Shown here: piece by piece, positions 40,451-53,791 of the stretch | Layout of the letters: each line of letters starts with the position of its first letter | Position numbering within the stretch: position 1 is the first letter of the stretch | Origin: Tillus elongatus | Lineage: Eukaryota; Arthropoda; Insecta; Coleoptera; Cleridae | Direction of reading: 5' to 3' | Length of the DNA stretch: 64,000 bases | Assembly: GCA_964006375.1 (NCBI GenBank) | Contig: OZ023265.1 | Location: 156,528,547 to 156,592,546 of the forward strand | Notes under the pieces: generated by a model | Told to the model about the DNA's origin: nothing | The model's database searches: none | What the model saw: the letters and a program-made list of their open reading frames with translations, nothing else | Program-made: the position numbers and the translations under genes

Positions 40451-41937
40451 ACTGGTTTTCTATACAACTATACCGCTCGACTTACTATATCTTCTAAGTA
40501 ATCAAAAGTACATGAAAAGTAACTTTCAGGAACTACCATTTTTAGGCAGTATCAACAGTACAAGTTAAAGGGTGACTAAATCTCTGTTTACAGGATTGCA
40601 TTATGTTATGTTATTATACAATGTACGAGAAAAAGTTATGTGCGTTAATTATAGGGACTCTCAAGCTGCATCTTATAGACCTATTTTGACAATCATATGA
40701 TGGCCCATAAGTCGTTATGTTACATATTTTCTTTTTATAATAGAACACCCCTTATGTTATTGCATTTGTGTATCTTCCATGGGATTATAATGCATTTTTG
40801 TGAGGAAAAAAATTGATATCGTTCATAGTTTTTTAGTTATTTCAATTGTTTTGCAACTTTTTACGTTTTTGGCACATATTACAAACACATACCAGAAATT
40901 GTGCTGCGTCGTTTTTATCAATAGATAGCGAAGCCCCATCGAAATGACGCATTCAGAGAGCGGTTTGTTTGTTTTACTCGTCGAAATACAGACGCTCTCA
41001 AATAGTGTATAAATTTGAAAAGTTTTCACAGAAATGTTTTTAGTGTTGCCGTAGAAATCATTGTTTGTAAGATTTTTGTAAAATGTTGATAATTAATAAT
41101 AAATGTTTAGTAAGTTATTGTAAAAAGAGTTATGGAATTTTTGTGAAAAATATAATTTAGTGTAACATTACTGAAGGCAATTTCTGTATAAAAAAATGAT
41201 GAACTTTTGCAAAAAATGTTTGCTGATTTTCAATTTTTTTTTCAATTTTGGTCCTTAAGCTGTTTGTGAATAATTATATCCTGGCAGGTGTGTAAATAGT
41301 TTGAAGAGGTTCGTTGGACAGGAAAATTGGACCAGTTTTTTTCTGGAACTTCATTACTTCACTTTCGGAAAATGTTTGAACTTTTGAAACAACAAAGCAA
41401 CTTTAATGAAATATGGTACATTGTTACTACTATATAGGTTATACTGCCTACCAAATAACTCCCCTTTTAAAAACAAGACATATTTACCATTAAAATCGTT
41501 TTTACGAAAATTCGCTACCATAACGCACTTGCCTCACTTTTTTCTTCTTAGAGCGTCAACGTCGCGATTTAAAGCGGTAACATGAGCAAATTTTAAGCAA
41601 AGAATTTATGTAGAGAAGAAGGGAGATATACGTAGAGAAAATGTCCCAAAAATTGTCTTTTACAAAACCTTAAGGTTCAGCTTCAACCGTCATTGTCCTT
41701 CAGTTGCTAAAATATTGGCAGCAAATTTATATAAAATGGACCCTTTCTCTGGTGTTTTGGCAGTAGTCTTAGTTATAGCGTCTGTAGTTTAATAGTTTAT
41801 AATTTTTCTCGAATTATCGTAGAAAAATTTCTAGCGATGGGACCGCGACTTTTAAATTTTGAAAAAAATTCTTCAAATCAGCGTGTACTAAGCCCCCTAG
41901 AAGCCATATACGGGGTTAGTTGCAGTTTTTATCTATT
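40451..41937. repeat. Scattered D, E, C and A blocks
   Basis: Block D-like at about 40570-40760 (TGGCCCATAAGTCGTTATG), E interior and right end at about 41290-41530, block C at 41545-41800, block A at 41815-41935. The region 40800-41240 holds nothing recognisable beyond AT-rich sequence. Confidence 0.55.

Positions 41938-42007
<70 letters not shown>
41938..42007. repeat. (TA)n microsatellite
   Basis: Here the tract joins block A directly to block D (GGGTGACGAATTTCGACGG), skipping B and C. Confidence 0.95.
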
Positions 42008-42011
<4 letters not shown>

Positions 42012-42193
42012 GACGAATTTCGACGGTAAAGCTCAATATATCTGTTATTGTACAAGATACAAGAAAAAATTGTATACGTTAATTATGGGGAGTTTACGCT
42101 GCATCTTACAAAATAATTTGGTCACTCATTGGGTGCCCCATAAGTCGTTGGTGATACAAATTTTATTTTATTTTTCAATAGAATACTATATTA

Positions 42194-42228
<35 letters not shown>

Positions 42229-42632
42229 ATTATTATATTATTGCATTTTTGCATTTTACATAGAATTATAATGCGGGTTTATAAGGAAAAAATTTAATAT
42301 CGTTCATCGTTTTCGATTTATTTCAACTGTTTTGCAGCTTTTCACATTGTGGCACAAAAGTTATGATATGCCGTTTTTACCAATAGATACCGAAGTCCCA
42401 GAAAAATTTTTGGACTTTTTCAAACAATAAAGTTATTTTTATGAAACACGGTACACTGTTTTCACTAGATAGTTAATACTGGTAACCAAATCTGATACCT
42501 GCTTTATTTAATTTGCTATTAAAAACATTTTAAAGAAAAATCACTACTATAACGCATGTGCTGCTTTCATAATTTTTTTAAACCGCCGACTTTAGCCTTA
42601 TATTTTTTGATAATTTGTGTTTTTTTTTTAGT
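42008..42632. repeat. Block D, ATT microsatellite and E interior
   Basis: Block D at 42008-42190, a short (ATT)n run at about 42197-42235, then E-like interior to about 42560. Confidence 0.5.
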
Positions 42633-42765
42633 TTTTAGTGAAGTTTCGTAGAAAAAATTCACTAATGGGAAGATCCCGACTTTTGAATTTTGAAAAATGT
42701 TTGCAAATGAGGGCGAACTAGGACCCCTAGAACCCATATCCGGGGGCCAGTTTCAATTTTTATAT

Positions 42766-42770
<5 letters not shown>

Positions 42771-42861
<91 letters not shown>
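42771..42861. repeat. (TA)n microsatellite
   Basis: Left-arm tract of the palindromic composite. Confidence 0.95.
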
Positions 42862-42864
<3 letters not shown>

Positions 42865-43035
42865 ACCGATAACTCAAAAAATAATGGGCCGATTTTGATA
42901 AAATTTGGCATGTACGTTTCTTTTGTAAATAGCTTGGATAAGTTCAGTTAGTCAGGAAAATCGGACGAGGTTTTCCGGAAAAATTTTGAGTTTTCATTCG
43001 AGAAGAATTTTTATCTCAAAAAATAAAAAAATTCT

Positions 43036-43342
43036 GGACGCAGCAAGTGCGTTATGGTAGTGAATTTTCATAAAAATGTTTTATTGTAAATATGTATTTT
43101 CTTTTTAAGAAAGCAGGCATCAATTTTGGTTACTCGTATAACCTATATAGTAAACACAATGTGCCATGTTTCATCAAAATACTTTATTGTGTGAAAATGT
43201 ACAAAAATTTCCAACAGTACACTTAAAGTGTTCCCGGAAAAACTCGTTTCTTGGTCAACCTTATAGGTGAATAGCAAATTGGGCTATTCAAATATGAAGC
43301 ATTTGATTAAAATTCGTTACTATAACGCACTTGCTGCATCCA
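43036..43342. mobile_element. Complete E-family MITE-like element
   Basis: 307 bp, ends GGACGCAGCAAGTGCGTTATGG and its inverse with one change (GCATCC). Confidence 0.8.
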
Positions 43343-44103
43343 GAATTTCTTTTCTTACAAACATGGATTATATTTCGATGGAAAATGCAATAACAAGGCG
43401 TGTTTGATTAAAAAAAAAATGTATCACCAAAGACTTATGGGCCAGCCTGTGATTGTAGAAATATTTTTTTAAGATGTAGCTCATGACACCCTATAATTAA
43501 TATATACAAATTTTTTTCATATCTTGTATAATAACGGATATATTGAGCTTTATTGATTTTTTACGAAAATTCGACAAAAATTATATACCATTAAACGATA
43601 AACGCTATAGCTAAGACTACTGCCAAGCATCAGAGAAAGGGTCTATTTGAAATGAACTTTCTGGAAACATTTTAGTAAAATAAAGGACAATGACGGTTGA
43701 AACTTCGACTTCAGGGTTTGTAAAATATCCTTCTTGAGAGATTTTATTTCCATAGCCCGTATTAGATTCAAGTTATTTGCCTAAATGTTGCCGATTTTAA
43801 CTTTTAAATAGCAACTTTGACGTTTTGAGGGAAACCCCAATGTATTTTTCTTTAAATCCCCATAACTTTTTTGTTTTTTGACCTACGTAGATAAATTTTG
43901 GTAGGTAACTTACCTATAAGGATATAATTAACTTTGTTAATTCCGGAGATATAAATTTTTTTCGAAAGAAAACACAAAATTTTCCGGGAAAACCTGGGCA
44001 GATTATCCTGGCTAACGAACTTGTCCAAGCCATTTGCAAACGGAATTTATCCACCAAATTTATTCAAAATCAACCTATTATTTTTTGAGTTATCGGTGTG
44101 ATA

Positions 44104-44104
44104 C

Positions 44105-44188
<84 letters not shown>
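44104..44188. repeat. (TA)n microsatellite
   Basis: Right-arm tract of the palindromic composite. Confidence 0.95.
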
Positions 44189-44191
<3 letters not shown>

Positions 44192-44533
44192 ATACAAAAA
44201 TTGAAACTGACCCCGGATATGTGTCCTGGGGGGCCTAATTAGTGCTCATTTGAAGAAATTTTTTCAAAATTCAAAAGTGGGGATCTCCTCATTAGTGAAT
44301 TTTTTTAAGAAATTTCACTAAAAGCTGTGATAACTAAATTTGGTAGGTAGGTTCACGATATAAAGAGTAAACTATACACCAAAATTTAGGTTTCTTTGTT
44401 ACAAGAAAAAAAAGTTATAATAAAATATTTTGTGCCAGATCATTTCTATGAAAATTCACTACCATAACGCACTTGCTGCGTCCAGGCTTTTAGCGAATTT
44501 TTTTTAAAAAAATTCGCTTATGGGGAGATCTGT

Positions 44534-44636
<103 letters not shown>

Positions 44637-45214
44637 ACCGATAACTCAAAAAATAATGGACCGATCTTGATAAAATTTGCAGAGTACCTTCCTTTTGCAA
44701 GTGGCTTGGATAAGTTCGTTAGCCAGGAAAATTTTGTGTTTTCTTTATAAAAAAATTCATATCTCCGGAAATAACAAAGTAAGGGCAACCAAATTTGGTA
44801 CGCATGTTTGTATTATATAGAGTGAACTCTGTACCAAAATTTAAGTCCATAGCTTTAAAGACAAAGAAGTTATGGGCAGTTAAAGCAATAAATGTAGGAG
44901 TTTTCCTCAAAACGTCAAACTCGCAATATTAAACGTCAAAATTGGCAATGTTTAGGCAAAGAATGTAAAACAAATACCATTTGTGAAAAGAAAATGTTGC
45001 AAGAAGAGTGTTCTGCAAATCCTTAAGTTTCAGATTCAACCGTCATTGCCCTTCATTTTACTAAAACGTTTACAGGAAATCCATTTCAAATAGACCCTTT
45101 CTCTGGTGCTTTGGCTGTCAGTTTAGTTAATTTTGGTAGCTGTTTGGATATTTATTTGTAGGTTTAGTGAAATTTATGGTTTAACGGCCTATAATTTTTT
45201 TTAAGCTAATTATC

Positions 45215-46220
45215 GTGGAACAAATTTGTTAATGCATTTTTGCATTTTTTATCGAAATATGATGCGTTTATCTTAAAAAAAATCTGGACGCAGTAAGTGC
45301 GTTTTGGTTGCGAATTTTCGGTAAATTTGCAGTTAAGCTCCCGAACGCTTTTCAAAACACTGTTTTCAGAAACCTGCCTAGAGCCCCCCCTGGATCCACA
45401 AACCCCAAGAAAAATTTGTTGTTCACACTCCCCACGCAAGTTACGGGACCAGGAGTGAGTAGGGGTGCATAATTTTTTTAGCTAATTTTTTTAGAACAAA
45501 TTCGTTAATGTAATTTTGCATTTTTTATCGAAATATGATGCGTTTATAAGAAAAAAATCTGGACGCAGTAAGTGCGTTTTGGTAGCGAATTTTCGGTAAA
45601 TTTGCAGTTTAGCTCCCGAACGCTTTTCCAAACACTGTTTTCAGAAACCTGCCTAGAGCCCCCCCTGGATCCACAAACCCCAAGAAAAATTTGTTGTTCA
45701 CACTCCCCAAGGAAGTTACGGGACCAGGAGTGAGTAGGGGTGCATAATTTTTTTAGCTAATTTTTGTAGAACAAATTCGTGAATGCATTTTTCCATTTTT
45801 TGTCGAAATATGATGCGTTTATCTTAAAAAAAATCTGGACGCAGTAAGTGCGTTTTGGTAGCGAATTTTCGATAAATTTGCAGTTTAGCTCCCGAACGCT
45901 TTTCAAAAAACTGTTTTCAGAAACCTGCCTAGGCCCCCACCCCTCTGGATCCACAAACCCCAAAAAAATTTCTTGTTCACACTCCCCAAGGAAGTTACGG
46001 GATCAGGAGTGAGTAGGGGTGTATAATTTTTTTAAACTAATTTTCGTAGAACAAATTCGTTAATGCATTTTTGCATTTTTTATCGAAATATGATGCGTTT
46101 GTAAGAAAAAAATCTGGACGCAGTAAGTGCGTTTTGGTAGCAAATTTTCGGTAAATTTGCAGTTTAGCTCCCGAACGTTTTCCAAAAAACTGTTCAGAAA
46201 CCTGCAGGTGAGGTCCTAGT
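45215..46220 (-). repeat. Tandem F-family array, period about 275-280 bp
   Basis: GGACGCAGTAAGTGCG recurs at 45286, 45561, 45837 and 46116. Units are nearly identical, more homogeneous than those at 5.6-7.1 kb. Confidence 0.85.
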
Positions 46221-46967
46221 AATGTCTCTGAAAACAATTTGTTGAAAAGCGTTCGGGCGCTAATCTACAAATTTACCAAAGTTTCATTAAATCTTTCAAA
46301 TTTCAATAACTCAATTTGCTATTAACGTAAGCTTTGTTGGATAGAAAACCAACATTTAAGTTTATTTTCGGAAAATTTTTGTATATTTTCAAACCATAAG
46401 TAATTTTGATAAAATATAGTACATTGTTTCTACTACATAGGCTATACCGGTAATCAGATTGATGCCTGCTCGCATTTGCTATTAAAAACATTTTTATGGA
46501 AAATCACTTCCATAACACATTTGCTGCATCTAGACTTTTGAAAAATGTTTATATATTTTCAAACAATAAATTTGTTTCAATGAAATATAATACATTGTTT
46601 CTACTATATAGGCAACCAAGTTTGATGCCTGCTTTCATCAAAGAAAGACATTTGCTATTAAAAATATTTTAAAGAAAATTCGCTACCATAACGCACTTGC
46701 TGCGTCCCGAGATTTTTTTCTTATCAATTACGTTATGATGCACATATCTTTGAACTCACCTGTAAGACAAACACTAAAATTAGGACCCCAAATTAATTAA
46801 CATTCAATTACAACCGTGTCTTAGTCATGCCTATGTGTGCGTGCACATGTGTCTTTTATCTAAGTTTTGAGGTTCAATAAATACAAACAAATTTGGACAA
46901 ACATCAGTTTACATGTTAAGAAAAACAAAAACTAATTGTACTTAATAAGATACTGAGTTTTCGTTAC

Positions 46968-47064
46968 CTTGTAATAGGGTCCGTAATTCGTTAATCAGCT
47001 GCGCTTTTTTTTCTTCATCCAAATCCGAAGAACACAATATTCTTGACTCACCCAAAGGAGCCAT
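46968..47064 (-). CDS. First coding exon of an unrecognised host gene
   Basis: Reads MAPLGESRILCSSDL, then DEEKKAQLINELRTLLQ, 32 codons plus one base, from ATG at 47064 (context AAGACATGG) to a consensus donor CAAG/GTAACG at 46968. The second half is a charged amphipathic helix. A TATA box lies upstream at a suitable distance. Later exons would lie at lower coordinates on the minus strand; I could not find one among the repeats. The sequence is unlike the transposons around it. The protein family is not recognisable from this exon. Confidence 0.6.
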
Positions 47065-47253
47065 GTCTTCTCTTTAGTTTTAAAAACGTTCTTAACGAAA
47101 CAGATATTTATTCACGCATTTAACAAACTAACTTACAAGATAGAAAAGAAATAATTTTTACGCCGACACTATCCACCACGGTAAGGTTTATTCAAATAAC
47201 AAAGGAAAATACCGCTACTTTTCAAGGTAGACAACGTATTGAAGCCAACAAAC

Positions 47254-47292
47254 AAATGAAACTCGATCCCACAGTACACCAGATTTTATATA
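47254..47292 (-). promoter_or_regulatory. Core promoter: TATA box and initiator-like site
   Basis: TATATAAAA (47284-47292, minus strand) is followed about 30 bases downstream by GTTTCATTTG at 47254-47262, an initiator-like site. This leaves a 5' UTR of about 190 bases before the ATG at 47064. Confidence 0.5.
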
Positions 47293-47299
47293 TGGTCAT

Positions 47300-47845
47300 A
47301 TTAGTCAGTGTTGTTACATTGTTCACATGCAACTGGACAATTTTTACGCATCTAATCGCTAAATGCACTTAAAAGATCGAACAAGTGAGGGAAATAAAGT
47401 ACCTTATTCCAATTAACTTCCTGCTTACATATTATGTAAGCTCAAGATTATTAGAAACAAGATAGTCTAGTAAATTTTTTACGTTACTGCACTTTCCAAT
47501 CCTTATCTTATGCCTGTTTTGGCAGAGCGAAAGCAAAATAACCTGTTAAAAAAAAGAATTTTCCTTAGGGTGTGTAATTGTTACATCACAAAATACGAGT
47601 TTAAATAAGGAAATCTATTGTTTAAACGGGTATAAAGTATAAAGTTTTCTTGTCACAAAAATATTAGTATGAACAAAATAACAATAAATGCTATGTTTAA
47701 TAGACTTTATGATCATCATCATAGTCTAAAGGCGGTGTTGCATTGTCGTCGCACCCATGATTCCCTTTCTCCAGCAGCTCTATTTTACTGTGGCTTACGC
47801 ACTTCAACTGGGTCGGCTTTTCAAAAGCTTTCCCCCTTTTTCCCT
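47300..47845. other. Upstream sequence of the minus-strand gene, no frame
   Basis: No repeat block recognised; it ends at the 3' UTR of the LINE. Confidence 0.3.
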
Positions 47846-49762
47846 TTAGGCTCGTCCGCGGCCTTGCCGCCCCGATAGCACAGCAACCTTTGGTTGATTA
47901 TGCATACCCGTAGTCTTACTCCACCCATTCCAAAATCACTGTGTCTTGAACTGATCTGCACAGCGATTGGTAGGGTAATGTTTTATATTGCTCTGTCTCC
48001 GGTCTAGACTGACCGTAGATCAGCTGTCTTTTGCGGTCCAAAGCTTTACACACGCACAAGGTGTGCTGGGCTGATTCCTCCCCCTCGCCGCAGATTCTGC
48101 ATTCGACGTCCCCTTCGAACCGCTCCATTTTATGCAGGTGTTTCTGGACAGCCATGTGTTCCGTCAAGAGACCTGTGGTGTTTCTGAGCTGTCCTCTGCT
48201 AAGATTTAGCAGCTCTACAGCTCTCTTTGAACTGGGTCCGTCAATTATTGACTTCCCATGTCTGAGCCCTGGACAGTCCGCCCAGTACAGTTTGTGTTGG
48301 TTTCTGACCCAGGACTTAATGGCTAACCTGGCAGTGGTGTTTGTCACGCCCAGAGCCGGTTCTGGTCCCATAAATGGTTCTACTGACCCTGTCTTCGCGA
48401 GACTGTCAGCTTCTTCATTGGCTTTGACCCCGGAGTGACCCGGCACCCAGATGAGGGTCACCTCATTCTGCCCAGCCAGGTCGCTCGTCTCGTCTCGGAA
48501 CTCACTCACCATCCAGGAGTTTACCCGTGGGCTACTGCCTTGAGGGCTGCCTTGCTGTCTGTGGCTATGAGGATCCGCTTGTTGGTGTAGCCCCTCCAAT
48601 TGTTCTCCCGCACACAGTGCAGGATGGCGTACATTTCGGCCTGAAACACCGTTTCATGGGCTCCGAGGGAAATACTATGACTTATCCTCAGTCCTTCCGA
48701 GTGAACACCTGCTCCCATCCCACGCTCCCCGCTGGATCCGTCCGTAAACCAGACGAGCGCGTCTCGTGGTATGTCTGGCGTCTCCGCCAAGCCTCGCGGT
48801 CGGGGATTTCTACTGTAAAGTTGTTTCCCTGCACATTCGCGGGATCGCGAAGTCTGACCTCATTTCAAGCATGGGATCCTTCACGATCTCCTGAATTTTG
48901 CAGTGGCTCTTGAAGCCTGGGTTGATCTTCAGTCCACCATTGCAGGCTAGTCTGTATAGCCCTAGCCTGACCTCCCCCATAATAACTAAGTGTAGGGGGG
49001 GGGGCAGATCCAGCAGCACCTCTATGGAGGCTGTTGGGGTTGAAGACATGGCCCCTGTAATGCCTAGGCAAGCCATCCTTTGGATCTTGCCCAGTTTTTG
49101 TTTGGCACTGAATTGTGTCACCTTAGGCCACCAGACCAGTGCCGCATATGTTAACGATGGTCTAAACACCCTTGTGTACAGCCAGTGGGCCATACTAGGT
49201 CTTAGTCCCCACGTTTTTCCATATAGCCGCCCAGTGACGGCTAAGGTCATGTCTGCCTTACGCAGTATTTTTCCAATGTGACCATTCCAGGTTAGCTTAG
49301 AGTCCAATACGACCCAAGATATTTTACCTCCCTGGCCATTGAAATGCTTCTATCGTATAGAGTGAGAGTTCTGTGGCTGTCGTACTTCCTCCTCCTCGTA
49401 AACGGCACGACGGTTGGTTTCTCGGGGCTCACCCCGAGCTCTTGATCAACCGTCCACCACTTTCAGTGTAGTCTGCATGCGCTCCCACACTGCCTGTGTG
49501 ACCTTTCCTCGGACTATGATGACAATGTCGTCCGCATAGCCCTGTACCTCATACCCCCCTCCCGAGAGCCTCCCCAGCAGGCCGCCCACGACTAGGCACC
49601 AGAGCAAGAAAGACAAAACGCTCCCCTGCGGACACCCCGCCGCGACCCCCGCCAGCAGAGTCCCTCCCGCGAGTGAGGTGAACACCGCCCTGTCCCTGAG
49701 CATGGAACCGATCCCCCTGCAGCAGATCTCCTCTATTCCACGCTTTCCCCTTAGTCGGCATT
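47846..49762 (-). mobile_element. 5'-truncated LINE with RT and RNase H
   Basis: GC-rich relative to its surroundings. It carries the RT palm onward, an RNase H domain and a zinc-motif C-terminus, and a 3' UTR ending GGCCGCGGACGAGCC at about 47846. The RT-RNase H order and motifs fit the I/R1/LOA-type lineages. The 5' half, including the endonuclease, is missing. Confidence 0.85.
47916..49760 (-). pseudogene. LINE polyprotein: RT, RNase H, zinc motif
   Basis: Minus-strand frames in order: 49703-49446 with GCPQGSVLSFLLWC and VQGYADDIVII (YADD box at 49539-49528); 49307-48810 with LDSKLTWNGHIGKIL, the thumb; 48790-48521 with VWFTDGSSGERG, FQAEMYAI and ATDSKAAL; 48599-47916 with TLIWVPGHSGVKANEEADSLA, then CRICGEGEESAQHTLC. 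All four RNase H acidic positions (D, E, D, D) are present. About four frameshifts join these frames, so it is recently dead. A short related 3' copy is at 36850. Confidence 0.87.
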
Positions 49763-49804
49763 ATAATGAATCTTCTTAAAAAATTCACTAACGAAGTGAA
49801 CTGT

Positions 49805-49888
<84 letters not shown>

Positions 49889-50760
49889 TATCGATAACTC
49901 AAAAAGTAATGGGCCAATATTGATAAAATTTGGTAGGTGCCTTCATTTTGTAAGCGGCTTGGATAAGTTCCTTATACAGGAAAATCGGATCATTTTCAGC
50001 TTTCTTTCGGAAAATTTTTGTGGCTCTGAAACTAATAAAGCTATGGTAACCGAATTTCGTGCTTAGGTTTCCACTATTAAACTTCCCTACATGCCGAAAT
50101 TCAGAACTATAAGTCGAAAAACATAAAATTATAGACATTTAAAAAAACATTTGGGTGCCACTGATGACCAGAGAAATGCACAAAACCAAAATATTTTTTG
50201 TGGATAACAAAATCTATTATATATTACAGACAAAAATCAAGTTTTCTTGGCACAAAAAGGTAAAAAAATAACAGAAAAATTACTTTAAAACGTTTATAGT
50301 TATTTTTTCTAAAAATGACCAAAGTTGCGATTTGCAACGTCAAAATTTGCAATTTTTAGACGAATAACCTGAAACAAATACGTGTGATGTAAAGAAAAGT
50401 CATAGTAATGTGTTTTACACGGCCTTAAGTTACAGCTTCAACCATCATTGTCCTTCATTTTACTAAAATATTTGCAGAAAATTCATTTCATATAGACCCC
50501 TTATCTGATGATTTGGCAGTAGTTTTAGTTATAGGGTTTGTGGTTTAATAGTCTTTATTTTTTTGTGAATTTTTATAGAAAAAATCGTTATTGAGATGAC
50601 GGCGCTTTTAGAATTTTTAAAATATTTCTTCAAAGGAGTGCGAACGGACTTCATTTCAAATAGACCTTTTCTCTGATGCAGTAGTTTTGGTTAAGAGCTT
50701 AAGGTTTAATAGTCTATAATTTTTATCGAATTATCGTTACAAGATACAAGAAAAAGTTAT
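49763..50760 (+). repeat. A-(TA)n-B-C-A composite
   Basis: Short A hairpin (49770-49800), TA, B to about 50130, C to about 50560, then a second A piece and C/D remnants. It begins exactly where the LINE ends. Confidence 0.6.
49807..49886. repeat. (TA)n microsatellite
   Basis: TA tract between A and B. Confidence 0.95.
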
Positions 50761-50932
50761 ATATGTTAATTATAGGTTGTCTTGAGTTGCATCTTATAAA
50801 ATTAATTTTATATTCACAGCGTGGTCCACAAGTCGTTGGTGATAGAAATTTTCTTTTTTCAAATCGAACACCTTTTATGCATTTTTGCATTTTTCATCGA
50901 AATATACTACATGTTTGTGACAAAAGAAAATC

Positions 50933-51228
50933 GACACGCAGCAAGTGCATTTTGGTAGCGAATTTTTATTTAATGCTTTAAATTTCAATACCGTAATTTG
51001 TTATTAACTTAAGGTTCGTTGGCTAGAAAATAAGTCTTTTCGGGAACATTTTAAGTCTATTTTCGCAAACTTTTGGTTTTTCACGTTATTGTGATGAAAA
51101 ATGGTACATGGTTTCTACTATAATATAGGTTAACCAAACTTGATATCTGCATTTAGCAAACAAAGACATATTTGCTATTAAAAACATTTTTATGGAAATT
51201 CACTTCCATAACGCATTTGCTGCGACCA
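50933..51228. mobile_element. E-family MITE-like element, diverged
   Basis: Ends GACACGCAGCAAGTGCAT and ATAACGCATTTGCTGCG; interior typical of the family. Confidence 0.65.
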
Positions 51229-51397
51229 GACTTTTCGCTTGTGTCCTAGTATGCGCCCTTCAAGCATTGTTGCCGAAGAATTATTATGTCTCAGTATATG
51301 ACCAACAAATTTTGCGTTTCGCTTCACAATGTATTTTAGTAACAATATTTTCCCTCGTCTCTTCTAAGACTTTTTTATTTGTCTATACTCGTCATTT

Positions 51398-51518
<121 letters not shown>

Positions 51519-51682
51519 CAAAAGCTCTTTGTCCTGCTTTTTCAAACCTCAGCTTTCCGCCCTATACATCAAGTCTATACATATGATTGGATAAACCTCC
51601 TCAACTGTTACAGGTTAGAATATTTTTTTGTAGGAAATATGTTTTGTCTATCGAAAGCTTGCTTCGCCAACGCAGTCCTATT

Positions 51683-51805
51683 TTAGTGAATTTTCGTAGA
51701 AAAAAATTACTAATGGGAGATCCAGACATCAGAATTTTGACAGAATTTCTTGAAATTAACGAGAACTAGAACCACTAAAACCCATATTCAGGGTCAGTTT
51801 CAATT
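51683..51805 (+). repeat. Block A
   Basis: TTTTAGTGAATTTTCGTAG hairpin to CCCATATTCAGGGTCAG. Confidence 0.65.
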
Positions 51806-52002
51806 TCTATCTTTATATATAGAGGGTTGTCAAATAAGCGCGCGTCTGTCCATAGTTAATAAAACTAATAACGTGTCATCTTTTGTATAACCCAGAGTTA
51901 GTTTCAAGTATACAAGATGTACCAAAAAAGAGTAATATCAAAAATTATATTTTCTGAAATGGAATATTATGTTTTTTTTATGTGGCAAATGAAGCATCTG
52001 TA

Positions 52003-52692
<690 letters not shown>

Positions 52693-53005
52693 GGGACGCA
52701 GCAAGTTCTATATGGTAGCGAATTTTTATTAAATGCTTCAAATTTGAATAGCTCAATTTGCTATTACCCTATAAAGTTCGTTGGTCAGGAAACTAGTTTT
52801 TTTTTGGAAACCTTTCAAGTTAATTTTCGGAACATTTTTGTACATTTTCACACAATAGCTATTTTTATGAAACATGGTGCATTTTTCGACTATGTAGGTC
52901 AGACTGGTAACCAACTTTGATGGCTGCTTTCTTTTAAAAAATACATATTTGCTATCTAATACATTTTTATGAAGATTCACTACCATAACGCACTTTCTGC
53001 GTCCA
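52693..53005. mobile_element. Complete E-family MITE-like element
   Basis: 313 bp with the usual ends, GGGACGCAGCAAGT and CGCACTTTCTGCGTCC. Confidence 0.75.
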
Positions 53006-53777
53006 GACTTTTTTTTAAACATGTACAAGAGATTTCACGATCTTTTTTATACACAGTGTAATGAACTAAAAGTAACTAAAAGTAGAACATTGTGAAATAT
53101 ACGACAGGGTCGCCATCTTGGTGCGGAACTAGGTAGTATGTTTCCATGGCAAATCTAGTTAACACAAAATGTTATAGATAGAGACTGTACACAACCAACT
53201 AACAATTTTGTAAATTGTCAACCCTGGCCCATTTCTTCCCTCATACATGTATGTAAGGATAGATGTAAGCATTTAGAAAACACTTTTAAGTTAGTTTTCA
53301 GAAAAACTCGTTTAAAAAGGGGTGATTGAAGAGTTTGGTATAGGAAAGGGATATAAAGCAAAAAGAAAGTTTTCGCCCAATGATTGTAGAGAGAGAGAGA
53401 GAGAGAGGCGTTCTATAAACATACGAAACCGAACCAGATGAACAACATAACTTTCTTAAGCGTTTTTCTTTAAAAGAAATCCATATGCTGCTCTCTTGAT
53501 TAAATGTTTACTTAAAATGTGAGATTATGTAAGAATATTAAAATAAATTATAGCTTACTACAAAGTATTTAACAAATTAAGGTTATAATTTATAGAAAAT
53601 AAATTGGTATAATTATACAACCTATTACCAATTTAAGTAATTATATTTAAGTTGTAAAAAATAGTACATCACATGTAATTGATATTATGTCACTCGTCAA
53701 TAAAACAATTTATAAAAAATATGTCTTTATATTACTTGTGTCTGGGCTATTTAAAAACTTTTTACACCTAATAAACT
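53006..53777. other. No gene seen; (GA)n at 53389-53406
   Basis: AT-rich with a short GA run. No known block. Confidence 0.3.
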
Positions 53778-53791
53778 CCCAACTTTGCTAA
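53778..53791 (+). repeat. Target-site duplication, left copy
   Basis: CCCAACTTTGCTAA, repeated exactly at 54484-54497. Confidence 0.85.

Larger units (their letters stand above)
42633..44323. repeat. Palindromic A-TA-B-E-D-C-B-TA-A composite
   Basis: The left half is A (42633-42770), TA, truncated B. The centre is a complete E element (43036-43342). The right half, in reverse orientation, is D (about 43380-43580), C (to about 43850), B (to 44103), TA and A (44189-44323). The whole is one large foldback with a TA tract inside each arm, which suggests the blocks together are a single element family with A at its ends. Confidence 0.75.

Noticed and set aside
42182..42240. Another TAA-type Dong-like target
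   Set aside because: A short ATT run only; no LINE sequence borders it.
48031..49281. Plus-strand frames of 127-135 codons
   Set aside because: Antisense shadows of the GC-rich LINE RT and RNase H.
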